A stretch of DNA of 49,522 bases from assembly GCA_003614735.1 (NCBI GenBank), contig KZ992471.1, positions 1 to 49,522 of the forward strand. The letters run 5' to 3'. This DNA comes from Thamnocephalis sphaerospora (Eukaryota > Zoopagomycota > Zoopagomycetes > Zoopagales > Sigmoideomycetaceae). This document shows, one piece after another, positions 9,548 to 18,839 of the stretch. The position numbers and the translations under genes are program-made. The number at the start of each line of letters is the position of its first letter. The first letter of the stretch is position 1. The notes under the pieces were generated by a model, which ran no database searches, was not told the origin of the DNA, and saw only the letters and a program-made list of their open reading frames with translations.

Positions 9548-10584
9548 CTACAGGACAAAACCCTTCTTGAGCGACTCGTCTAGCACTTCCTTCAGCTCCG
9601 ACACGCCATCCAACATGTTGCCGTTGAACGAGTTGGTGTGGTACTCGGCGCAGGCCTTGGTAAAGCGCTTGAGCCAGCTGGGTACACCGTGCTTAAGCGC
9701 CCAGTCAAACACCGTTGACGGGAGCGAGCCGCGCGGATCCTCGTGGTAATAAAAGTACACGGCAGTGGAAAAGGGCGTGGAGGGCGATGCCTGTAGCACC
9801 ACCTTTTGGCGGCAGTCGTTGACACGGATGCAGCCTTCCTGCTCCGGCTTGGCAAGCGACGGGTCAACCGAGGCTGTTAGCACGATCCAGGTGGTCTCGC
9901 GTTCTACCTCCTGCGCGTATTTCGGCGATGGCATTTAGTAAGGCAAGTACAGCGCATGTCTGTGCGGAGTGGCGCGTGTGCACCTACCGCGCGCTGACTC
10001 TCGCGCTCCAGGCAGTAGTCGCGGCTCTGCACCGGCCTGTCGCCGTCGTGGCAATATCGACCGTCATTCGTAAGCACGTCAGACTTTGACTAGACCGTGC
10101 ACCAAGACGCTACTGCTTACCAGGTGTAGTCTTGGCGCCAGTAGATGGCATTCTGCCGATCGTTGGTAGCCTCGCTGAGCTGCGCCTTGAGCGCTTCGCC
10201 AGATGCAGTGTCGCCGTCTTCGGTTACATCCTCGCCGATCACATGCAGCGCACTCTTCTTGTAGTTGTCCCAGCGCCGGCTGGTGCATGTACATCGCATC
10301 CCGTCGCGTACCGGCATGAGCAAGCGCAGACTCGTGGTTTCACGCGCACGCGCTGCCTACCGATAATCGAGGTCGACAAACACGTCGTGGCAGACTTCCG
10401 GTTTGATATCCACCAGCTCGCCACGCGCCATGTATTCGTAGCCGCCCTTCTCGCCAAGCGGCCGGCGATACACGACCAGGTCGCCAAGCGTGCTGACCTG
10501 TTCCCAGCCGGCGGCCAGCTCATCTTCAACCGACCGGCGAAACTCGACTACAGCTTCTTTGAAATCCTGTGCAGTGAATGGCAT
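9548..10584 (-). CDS. START-domain lipid-binding protein
   Basis: Four exons: 10584-10361, 10279-10121, 10036-9988, 9910-9548; GT-AG introns of 77-84 bp; 264 residues made almost wholly of one START domain. Signs: ...VFVDLDYRRRWDNY (helix and turn typical of PCTP-like START), WRQDYTWPVQSRDYCLERE, matching the family's W-P-S-NRDY core, and a C-terminal amphipathic helix. The closest described relatives are the PCTP/STARD2-STARD7-STARD10 group, which carry phospholipids; the ligand here cannot be read from sequence. No signal peptide or membrane segment, so probably cytosolic. Confidence 0.85.
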
Positions 10585-11224
10585 GGTGGGTGTTGCGTCG
10601 ACGAAAGAGGCTGAGGTTGGTGGACAAGACCGTCGCAGACGCGCGCTACATGGTATGGCGGCTCGCGCCTGAGAAATGCCGAACTAGGCACGTGCTGTAT
10701 GGCCAGAATAGGCCTTTTAGGCGACTGCCAAAGGCTTACTAGGCCACTACTCCAGGGAAACCGGCGTGGGTAGCGCGCGGAATACAAACTACCGGCCCAT
10801 GCACGATGCGCAATGACGGCGCGGTTATACCGGCGTTACAGGTTGCGCAGAAAGCAGGCTGGCTATGTCGTGTTGAAGACCGATGAATCAAGCAACTGGC
10901 AATGTACACGTAGCACGATGGTCCTGTGACGTTACTTGCTAGCACCGGTAGCACATAAAGTCACCGACATTCAAAGCAAATGGCATCCAGACCAACGCAG
11001 GTGGCTGGCAGTTTGAGAGCATCAAACTGGTTGCCCTGTAAATCAAACTAGATGAAGCACAACAGATAGAGTTTAGCTAGTCTAGAGAATAGCAGACATC
11101 ATGATGGAAAGCGGCACGATGATGGCCATCTTTATGCTAGCTTGCATTGTATACGCCAAAGCGGTTCACGCATCCACGTAGCGGGCATGTGCGTGTATGT
11201 ACCAAGTGCGCGAAATACATTATG
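10585..11224. other. Intergenic region
   Basis: 640 bases between two minus-strand genes. Short ORFs only, none with gene-like features. I see nothing else in it. Confidence 0.5.
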
Positions 11225-12811
11225 CTAGGCTGCGCCAAAGCTGATGATTTCGATGCTTTTTTTGTCATCAAGCAGACGAATCAGGCATGTAGCAAGTGAC
11301 GTGGAGAAAATTGATATTGGTGGTAGCGTAGGAAGACTCGGCAACTCGCCTCCGGTGGCAGTATCAACCAGCGCCATTGGCTGTTCTCTCTGATCCACCT
11401 CGTTTGTCAAACAAATGTGACCCAATACCGAGTTGTAGCTACGTTCAAGCGGTCGCCGGCGCTTACAGTGCACAGTACCGTCCCTATTGTAGGACACAAG
11501 ATGTCCGCCCAGATAAGTGACAAAGCCGCGGCGCGTCCGTGCAACGAACGGGGTGTCCGTCGGCAAAATTTTACATTGGACGGTGAATGGCGCACCCGAT
11601 TGATGAGCTGCTGTGGGCAGCGTGTGATGTAATAGTATGAACTGCTTTTCGGTGGTGACAGCAGTTAGCAGCATGTAATCGGTGCAGTCGATGTTGCTGC
11701 CGCCATCTTCGTGTAGTAAGGAGAACCTAGGCGATGGGTCACGGATGGGCGCTGGCGTGGTAATGCTTGCAGTATGCACCAATTGCGCAGGTTGGTCTAC
11801 AGCAAAGCGATAGAGGTACCAGCTGAACATGTTGCCCGTATTGCCCTGCATTGCTGCGCCATATACCGTGGCTATGTGGTCGTCCGTACGCACAAAGCAG
11901 CATTTGCTCAGCGTGCACGGGGCAACAATGCTAGGACATGCTACACCGCGCTCCAAATCGACCACCATCATCTCCGAGGGTGTATCGTCGTTGGCTGGCC
12001 TCATCGGCTGCTGAACCAATGCCCAGCGGTCACGAATTTCATACGGCACCATTGGACGACTCAGTTGAATGCTGCGCTTCAAGGATGGCTTACCGGTCTC
12101 CCAGACTTGCAACACCGATAGGTCGGTCATATACTGCGTCACAGAGAACCGACAGCCCATCCTGTGAATATGAGCGCCCAGACTGGTTTGCGCTGACTGA
12201 TCGCTCGCTCCAACCAGCTGTATAGGCACATGCATATCAGTGGCATTTGACGAGTCTGGCGAAATGATGCGCTCGCCATCTTGCTGGTCCTTGTACACAA
12301 GGTCACCATCAATGACATATGTTTTTTCAACTGCCGGCACTCCAGGCCACGTCGGATTACGAACACTGATCCCAGCCGGTGTGCTGTAACCAATATTCCA
12401 TCTGGTCGTATCAGCGACATTATTCGACAGGCAAAAGGTGCGGCGCACGCATCTTCCTTGGCGCAGATTGCGCTCGGTAAGCACTCGTCGCCGGAATACG
12501 TCCGGCCAGGGGATGCTTGCCCAAAAGTCACCAGTTTGCTCAGCTACAGTCCGCTCTTGAGACTCGTGCTGACTGCCAGTCCGCAAACACCAGTAGAGAA
12601 AGCTCATTTCGCGCTCCACGGTGTGCGGAGCAAAGACGCACATATAATAGCAACACCATAGTGCGACGTCACGCCAGATTGCAGCATGGAGTGTGCGGCA
12701 GGTTGCTGCCAGACACGCTGAGGCATAAGGGCCGATATAGCCAAGTAGGCGACACCTATCTTGCGCTGGAAGTATGCTCAATATGTATACGCACCTTGCG
12801 TCTGCGGCCAT
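11225..12811 (-). CDS. F-box-like protein, intronless, member 1
   Basis: Single exon of 528 residues from the ATG at 12811. The open frame continues to 12853, but the codon there is GTG, so the ATG is preferred. Residues about 8-55 (VYILSILPAQDRCRLLGYIG...LAATCRTLHAAIWRDVALW) have the helical F-box pattern, and the following WPDVFRRRVLTERN matches the region that often follows F-boxes in fungi. The remainder is rich in short strands with repeated aromatic and hydrophobic spacing, as in a beta-propeller-like substrate-binding part. It probably recruits substrates to an SCF ubiquitin ligase. Intronless in a region where most core genes have many introns; related in layout to the F-box gene at 14120. 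A TATATA lies at 12894-12899. Confidence 0.65.
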   Translation of the reverse strand: MAADARCVYILSILPAQDRCRLLGYIGPYASACLAATCRTLHAAIWRDVALWCCYYMCVFAPHTVEREMSFLYWCLRTGSQHESQERTVAEQTGDFWASIPWPDVFRRRVLTERNLRQGRCVRRTFCLSNNVADTTRWNIGYSTPAGISVRNPTWPGVPAVEKTYVIDGDLVYKDQQDGERIISPDSSNATDMHVPIQLVGASDQSAQTSLGAHIHRMGCRFSVTQYMTDLSVLQVWETGKPSLKRSIQLSRPMVPYEIRDRWALVQQPMRPANDDTPSEMMVVDLERGVACPSIVAPCTLSKCCFVRTDDHIATVYGAAMQGNTGNMFSWYLYRFAVDQPAQLVHTASITTPAPIRDPSPRFSLLHEDGGSNIDCTDYMLLTAVTTEKQFILLHHTLPTAAHQSGAPFTVQCKILPTDTPFVARTRRGFVTYLGGHLVSYNRDGTVHCKRRRPLERSYNSVLGHICLTNEVDQREQPMALVDTATGGELPSLPTLPPISIFSTSLATCLIRLLDDKKSIEIISFGAA

Positions 12812-13617
12812 GTCGCGGAAAGAGATGCTTGAACGGGTTACTGCAAAGGCCACTGTATGCTATGAGTCATATAACAGTTTGCAAACAATCAAGCATATAT
12901 AAACTGCGTCACCAAGTGACCAAGCTTTAAGCGCAGCAGCTACGAGTACGCGGTGTTTTATACACATCAATCGCTCGCTCAAAGTCTGGGCCGCAGTCCA
13001 TTGAAATACTAAGCAGTGCTGGCTTGCAAAACGTCAAACTGCACAGCAATATTACAGCGCAGCCTCATTTGGTTTCAAACGCGGCGTGGCGGGCTGGAAG
13101 GGTTGTCCAAGTTCCAGACACTGAGTATGAGCCCATCCAAGCAACTGGCGTCCATACCTATGCGGCTGTTGGAACGCGTGATGTCGCTGATAAAGCTGGC
13201 TGGTAGATCGCCCCAGCTCACGTGCTACCAATTCAAGCAGGCGGCTGGTCAGCAATAAGGTACTGCAAAAAGACCGTCACGCATCCTTACTGCCACAGTG
13301 CCGCGCAGCTGAGCTTTGAACATGAGTACTGTCAGGCTTGGGGCGTTTGATTGGCTTTGTAGGTGGTTGCACAGCAAGCTGCTCCTGGCGCCAGCGTACA
13401 CCTATCATAACGCGCTGGCAAAAGATGTCGAATTAGTTTGCACAGCTGACCAGTGCGCTATAATCAACCAAATCGGGACTGTGATGATAACTGTCTGGCA
13501 TGGCGGTCCAGCCCAGCGTCTGCCTGAAAAGGCGGTGCTGGGAAGACATCTCGCTTATACGTTGTATTGCTCGTTGGTAGCGTGATCCACGCGAGCGAAT
13601 AAATGTGAACCATTTTG
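12812..13617. other. Intergenic region between F-box genes
   Basis: ORFs of 60-89 codons occur on both strands at 13016-13258 and 13316-13585, without recognisable domains. They may be fragments of older gene copies, but I cannot support a gene. Confidence 0.4.
12894..12899. promoter_or_regulatory. TATATA upstream of F-box gene 1
   Basis: A TATATA core in the context AGCATATATAAAC, 83 bases upstream of the ATG at 12811; it reads the same on both strands, so orientation is not informative. Confidence 0.4.
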
Positions 13618-13960
13618 CGTTGTTGCCACCGCCGGTCGTTGGTCCGATCGCTCTCCGCCGCCGTACTCATATATGTTAACCCAGCGCTCTTTTACCTCCG
13701 CCATCAGTATGCGCGCGTAGCAGCGTAGCTATAAAAGCCTTGCCACCGCGCGCCAGCAGAGTAAACGGCAGACATTCCTTTGCACATTTCTTCCTTTCGT
13801 GTCGCGCTCCAGCGCTCCATCTAGTATAATGCATCAATCTCATCGGGCTGCCGTAGCGTACCGCTTCGTGTCTGTCCCGGCAGTTCCTTGCAACCTCGTT
13901 AAGGCTACTCAGCCCAACTGCGTTAGCACCGACCCCCTTAGCGTAGACTTGCATTAGCGT
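13618..13960 (-). repeat. F-box-linked repeat, copy A
   Basis: About 340 bases that match, in inverted orientation, 15890-16247 (copy B) along nearly their whole length. The best blocks are GACCGGCGGTGGCAA, GGCTTTTATAGC, GGGACAGAC and AACGAGGT-GCAAGG. The part nearest the F-box gene also matches copy C. Copy A carries TATAAAAG at 13730-13737 on the plus strand, pointing at the F-box gene at 14120, so it may supply that gene's promoter. A 42-codon ORF (13829-13957, plus) is not kept in the other copies. Confidence 0.75.
13730..13737 (+). promoter_or_regulatory. TATA box in repeat copy A
   Basis: TATAAAAG, conserved in copy B in the mirrored position (16127-16134, minus). It lies 383 bases upstream of the preferred start of F-box gene 2, which is far for a direct core promoter unless the leader is long. 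Confidence 0.45.
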
Positions 13961-14119
13961 GGTCGCACAGAGGGTATGGATGCGCAGGGAGTGATTCTAA
14001 CGAGTTCATAATGCCTACGGTCAAGCCGGTATGTGGCTCTAATTTGAGAGGATCTAGACCACACAGCTATGGTAGCACGCCATGCCTCATCACCTCTTCT
14101 TTGTTTTGCCTGCGCCACC

Positions 14120-15622
14120 ATGAACAGAGTGTCCGCAGAAATTGTCTACCGTATTGTCTACGTCTCCGACGACGAAGCTGCGCTTGTTGCACTGGCTGCC
14201 ACGTCGCGCTGGCTGTATGCTTGCGTGGCAGCACAGCGCAAGCTATGGCGTTTACGCTTTGAGCGTGACTTTCCCAAGCAGGACGAGAATGAGCTGCGCT
14301 GGCTGCGGCTGTATGCACGGACTCATCTGGCCCACCTGCTGTTTGCAGAAGAGCAGCAGAGGGCACTTTCTCTGACAGACGAGCTGCTTGACTGGTTTCG
14401 CGCCTACTGCAATCGATGCGCAACCGAGTATCGCTGGCGCCATAAACTATACACAGCGCATCAACCTAAACAGACTACTGGTACGCATGTCGGAGGCGTA
14501 CGCCTGCAAAGCATGATCATTTCCAAACACGCAGTACAATACATGCGCGTTTTATCGCAGCGGATCCTGGCACCGCACCAGCGGCCAGTATGGATTATCG
14601 AGCAACCATGCTGGGATGGCGTGGATGTGCACGATTTGGTCGCTAAAGAGAAGCAATATTCCGACGAGTATCTGATCGTTTCCGTCGGACCACGCAACAC
14701 ATCGCCACGCAGTGCGATCACGCCTGTTAAATCTACCAATACCACATTGTATGCCTGGCATCTGAACGCACTCCATCTACCACCACACCTTATCATGAGC
14801 AATTTCTCGGGCAATGTTAGCCTATACAATAACTGGCTAGTGGTTCACAAGCATTTCATGGATGACAACATTCCAGGCACCACGCTTGTATTCGACCTTG
14901 CCAAGCGCACAGCTCGTCCCGGGATCATAGAGGGGGGAACGAGCAAACTGCATATACAGCAAGCCACCGAGAATAGCATTCGTCTTTTGTGGAGAGACAA
15001 GATCAAGGAAAAAGAGAGTAATGCGACGATATCATGGCGACTCTGGGATTTTACGCCGGATCGCGCACCGCCAACACAGTGCCTGGCAGTCTGCGAGACA
15101 CAGTGCCTGGCAGTCTATGGGAGACTATTCTATACTAGAGATTCTTTTGTGAAGACATGTCGCATTGATAATAGCAGGCTTATCACTTTTAGTGGTGGTT
15201 ACCGGAAACGTTCTGAAAATTCCATGTCGCCAACTATCGTATTGATGGAAATCACGGAGAGTAATACTGGCGTGACTATGAAGGAGAAGTGGTCGCTTGC
15301 ACAGGAGCTGCTCCTTATAAGACCAATTGTATCGCGAGACCTGCTCCTTGTAACTCTGTCTCCTGAAAATCATAAGCTATTGGACTTGAGCGATGGATCA
15401 CCAGTTCACGACATATCAATACCCACGCTATATTGCTGGTTAGAGTCTGGTCTTTATCCATTGCGGAGCCAGTGGGCGAACATGGATGAAAATAGCACAC
15501 GGAAGCAACCAGATGCCAGCCATGTATATTCTTTAATGGTGTTTACGTCTTGTTTGGCATCGCCAAATGCCAAACAGGTCCGTGTTAACCGTAAGCTTAC
15601 TATGGCTGACTATTCTCTTTGA
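14120..15622 (+). CDS. F-box-like protein, intronless, member 2
   Basis: Single exon of 500 residues. The ATG at 14120 (context CGCCACCATGA) is preferred over the in-frame ATG at 14069 because it directly precedes the F-box: MNRVSAEIVYRIVYVSDDEA...LAATSRWLYACVAAQRKLWR (residues 1-45). About residues 87-108 (WFRAYCNRCATEYRWRHKLY) are the same kind of post-F-box helix seen in the gene at 11225. The remainder has propeller-like strand spacing. A 24-base tandem duplication at 15074-15121 repeats TQCLAV. Likely an SCF substrate adaptor; substrate unknown. Flanked by inverted repeat copies A and B. Confidence 0.65.
   Translation: MNRVSAEIVYRIVYVSDDEAALVALAATSRWLYACVAAQRKLWRLRFERDFPKQDENELRWLRLYARTHLAHLLFAEEQQRALSLTDELLDWFRAYCNRCATEYRWRHKLYTAHQPKQTTGTHVGGVRLQSMIISKHAVQYMRVLSQRILAPHQRPVWIIEQPCWDGVDVHDLVAKEKQYSDEYLIVSVGPRNTSPRSAITPVKSTNTTLYAWHLNALHLPPHLIMSNFSGNVSLYNNWLVVHKHFMDDNIPGTTLVFDLAKRTARPGIIEGGTSKLHIQQATENSIRLLWRDKIKEKESNATISWRLWDFTPDRAPPTQCLAVCETQCLAVYGRLFYTRDSFVKTCRIDNSRLITFSGGYRKRSENSMSPTIVLMEITESNTGVTMKEKWSLAQELLLIRPIVSRDLLLVTLSPENHKLLDLSDGSPVHDISIPTLYCWLESGLYPLRSQWANMDENSTRKQPDASHVYSLMVFTSCLASPNAKQVRVNRKLTMADYSL
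15074..15121 (+). repeat. 24 bp in-frame tandem duplication
   Basis: The 19-base word ACACAGTGCCTGGCAGTCT occurs at 15074-15092 and again at 15098-15116, period 24, inside F-box gene 2. It keeps the frame and doubles TQCLAV, pointing to a recent slippage event. Confidence 0.85.
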
Positions 15623-15889
15623 TGTTGGCAAGAGCATACGACAATGAGGGCCGATACCTGTTTGCTGTCGTAAACAAGGCACAGCGCGGCAGCGGTTGGC
15701 TGCTATTGTAATGTGCGGCCCCGGCTAGTAGTACATACACACACCTCTCTCTGTTAACACGTCCCGGACCTCTTCCTCCGTTACGACCTAACGCAGGTGT
15801 AACAGCGGGCTAGTGCAAGGCATATTAAATGTACTTTATCGCTGCTCGGCCGCCGCCGCAGTAGTAGACTTCAAATCGATTTAATGACA

Positions 15890-16247
15890 TACGCTGTTGC
15901 AAGCCTACGTTAAGGGGAGTCGGTACTAGCGCAGAGAGGGCTGGGTAATCTCAACGAGGTCGCAAGGGAACTGCTGGGACAGACGTGAGCTGCACGCTAC
16001 CGACAGTTCAGAGTCGTAAAAGAGAGAAAGAGAGAGGGGCGCAGAAGTGGTGCAGAGAGTATGGCGCTGAAGGAAGGAACATGCAAAGGGGCTTCTCGTT
16101 TATTCTGTTGGCGTGCGGTGGCGAGGCTTTTATAGCCGAGCCGCTGCGCGCGTGTACTAACGGCGGAGGTAACAGAGCGTTGGGTTAACATATACGGCAC
16201 GACGGCGGAGAGTGATCGAGCCAATGACCGGCGGTGGCAATAACGCG
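15890..16247 (+). repeat. F-box-linked repeat, copy B
   Basis: Inverted match of copy A (13618-13960), about 358 bases with scattered substitutions, many of them transitions, and small indels. It contains TATAAAAG on the minus strand (16127-16134). Together with copy A it frames 1.9 kb holding F-box gene 2. Outer ends do not show an obvious target-site duplication. Confidence 0.75.
16127..16134 (-). promoter_or_regulatory. TATA box in repeat copy B
   Basis: TATAAAAG on the minus strand, the mirrored counterpart of 13730-13737 in copy A. No gene on the minus strand follows it, so it may be a relic. Confidence 0.35.
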
Positions 16248-17219
16248 ATTACCACGACTTGAACAGCCCAGCAATACGCCCTGCCTTTGCTTACATCGCG
16301 TATATACGTGGCGAAAGACCAAAAACAGAAACAGCAGCAGCAGCAACAGCGTACGCCAGAGCAAGCTAAACTTGAAAGAGTGCCACACAGCAAGCACTGC
16401 AGCTGCCGTTTCACCAGCAGGAGGCCTGGGCTTTTTTACACGAGACTAGGTGCTGTGGTCTGGATCGATTCACGGCTTCCTATTCTTCCCACGAAGCTAC
16501 GCGTGGTAGCGTCCAGTTGCTGTGGGGCATCCTCGTTGAAGGGCGCCACATGGGTAGAGTGCCAATTTAGGTGAGTGACGGTGGAGGCACGTGGCAAAAA
16601 AGAAAACGGAATGTGAACGCACAGAGCCGTTGTGTTGCGCAAACACCAAGTTGGGCTGCCACGCGGAATTGGACATGGCTCGGGCCCACTGCGCTCTCGT
16701 CGGTGCAAATCCCGTGAGCGGGAACTAGGCCTTTATCGCTTGTTTCCCATCGCGCTGGACCGTGGATTTCTTGCAAACTAGATGCCGCTACACTTGCGCT
16801 GCCATTTTCGCAGCCCGTAGCGGCCACGTGGGAGCAATACAGACTAGGATTACTGCTGTGTTGTAAGAAGTAGCTAGACATTGCTGGCGCCATCGCTGTC
16901 AACTTCTTTTCTCTGAGAGGCCCCAAGCATCTTTTTGCTGTTTTGCTAGCAATACACTAGTACTGCTGACTCAACATTCATAGCAAGACGCAGAACATCT
17001 CTTGCTCTACAGGCCAGCTCTGCCAAAGGCTCGTGCGTGTCTTCCATGTGTCCTGGTCCGTAGTTGTTACAACGTGGGCGCTGTCTCTTCTGCTTGCTCC
17101 AACCACATTGAACGCACCATACTTTGGTGCGGCAAATGGAAAAATAGGTAACGTCCATATCGAGTAATGCCGCCACCTGCACTGCCGTGGCACCTGCACG
17201 CACGTGCGCAAATACGCCG
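16248..17219. other. Intergenic region
   Basis: About 970 bases with a short CAG-type run near 16331-16345 and ORFs of 70-119 codons on the minus strand that lack recognisable features. No supported gene. Confidence 0.45.
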
Positions 17220-17225
17220 TATAAA
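17220..17225 (+). promoter_or_regulatory. TATA box of the 17334 gene
   Basis: TATAAA, 114 bases upstream of the chosen start codon. A TSS around 17250 would exclude the upstream in-frame ATG at 17187 and supports starting at 17334. Confidence 0.55.
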
Positions 17226-17333
17226 CCCGCATTGCTCTACCGCTGCATCGTTCATTCTGCGCACTGCCATTACATTGCCACGCACATCAGTCGTATGCCT
17301 TCAATTACCACACACATCATTGCCATAGCCACT

Positions 17334-17966
17334 ATGCATTTTAAAATTCTGTTCAACATCGCTGTCGTTGTCACGCTTGCCAGCTTTGCGTTTGTCGGTT
17401 TTTCTGCCAGCGCTTTATTTGCCCCACCATCTTCACTGCGTGCTACTGTGCCGGAGCCACCGGCGCCAAGTCCTGCACCCGTGGCTAATGCCACCTCAAT
17501 TCTTAGAGATTACAGCAGCCTATTCGTGCTTTCCCCAGGCTTTGCAATCGTTCAACCAGAGGGGACGCGCCTCATCTACGAACGAGATGCCCAGGGCCGA
17601 ATCAGGGGTGTCAGCGCTTGCAACACAGGCAGGCGAGTTGTGCTTCGAGCGTCCATTGAATATAACCATGACACAGATCAGATTCGATACATATTCGTGG
17701 GCGCCCACCCTCGCATTGGAGGTGCCATGAACGACTCTGTTTTCATAAAGCTTGAATACGACCAGGACACCGGATTGGTTGACAGCTACGAGATGGATAC
17801 TGCACATGGATCTGCGATTGCCGAGGCAGAGCCAACAATGGATGACTTTCATCCACTGCGCATCTTCTTTTCGTATATGGACGAAGATCTCACGCTAGAC
17901 AACGTACGATCGTGGGACGGCAGAGGCATTCCGATTATGCTGGCCTCCACCGTCGCCAATCTCTAG
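17334..17966 (+). CDS. Secreted protein, QPEGT family member 2
   Basis: Single exon of 210 residues from the ATG at 17334, which begins a signal peptide or signal anchor (MHFKILFNIAVVVTLASFAF, residues 1-28). Upstream in-frame ATGs give a 49-residue lead without signal character. A Pro/Ala-rich linker (about 32-50) precedes a domain related to the protein at 2688: SPGFAIVQPEGT, an EYNHD-QIRYIF block matching FSYNDDAQIDDILF, and SWDGRGIPI. It has more acidic residues and one cysteine not shared with its paralogue. Family and function unknown; exported by inference. Confidence 0.82.
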   Translation: MHFKILFNIAVVVTLASFAFVGFSASALFAPPSSLRATVPEPPAPSPAPVANATSILRDYSSLFVLSPGFAIVQPEGTRLIYERDAQGRIRGVSACNTGRRVVLRASIEYNHDTDQIRYIFVGAHPRIGGAMNDSVFIKLEYDQDTGLVDSYEMDTAHGSAIAEAEPTMDDFHPLRIFFSYMDEDLTLDNVRSWDGRGIPIMLASTVANL

Positions 17967-18839
17967 CGCTCTCCATCGATGTTGATTAATGCAGTTTCTA
18001 CGGCCTGTTGAGTTATTAATGGCACATATTGCATTGTCGCAGCTGTGCATCTCAACATGCCATGGCTGCGGCTTATTTGCTTGCGTGAAGCACGATATAA
18101 ATGGCGTATTAGGCAAACAGAGCGACTCTTCAGCTCTTTTTAGGGGCAGACGCTGGGTTGGATTGTCACATCCTTGCGCTATTGTGGACAAACCAAGTCG
18201 ATCGATGGGATGTAGAAACGCGGGGCGTGAAAATAGCAATGGGTGCGGGTGTGCAGGTGTCGACAATGCACCGGTCCATCGTACCCGCGTTTTGATGCGC
18301 AGGGTCTCAGCTTCTTGTGCGGAGCAGTTTCCTTTGCGCTTGGTGTCTGAGGCACAGTGTGGTTCATGATCCGCTGGTGTGACCTGCCGCTCTATAGGTA
18401 TCCTTCTAGATGTCTCGTGTAGCACACTCAAAGCCACCTTGGCCGCTGCTAGCAGTGTATCCTGCCCCTCACCTTGTTTGAGGTCAAACTCCTTGTGTCG
18501 GCACCGCAGCATGAGAAGTATGCTCAGCGCCGGTTTTTGGTCAAGCACGCGCTAGTCGTCTTGCTGCAGTTTCATCCTGCTCACCCTTTGCTTTGAAAGC
18601 AGTGGCATAACTGATACCTGGCACTGCATTAAACCGTCGTACGTTTTGTCTCGGAGGCCATTGTCATTGCAACATCGTATGCAAAGATGTATCTGATTCC
18701 TCTGCGCTGTTGGCAGTGCTACTAAAATATAGTCTAGGCTCATCGAAAGGCTGATCTGAATGGCCAGTACTGCTAGCACGTCATGTCGCAAATGGACAGC
18801 GCGTCGTCCGTTGCCACGATTGCAGTCCAGGCCAGCCAT
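17895..18839 (-). CDS. Hypothetical two-exon gene, possibly decayed
   Basis: Minus-strand model: exon 1 18839-18618 (ATG start), intron 18552-18617 with GTATCA donor and CTAG acceptor (66 bp), exon 2 from 18551. The junction keeps frame and joins LMQCQ to RVLDQKPALSILLMLRCRHK; the joined segment (about residues 40-130) is helical in pattern and looks coding. The frame stays open to 17895, so the last 72 bases overlap the convergent secreted gene, and the C-terminal third looks unlike protein; the true end is probably earlier. No family recognised. Could be a relic. Confidence 0.3.

Noticed and set aside
9310-10130. CRISPR array or other direct-repeat array
   Set aside because: Only dinucleotide runs and coding repeats are present; nothing in the window has the regular repeat-spacer form.
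13829-13957. 42-codon ORF in repeat copy A
   Set aside because: Start codon and frame are not kept in copies B and C, so it is not under protein-level constraint.
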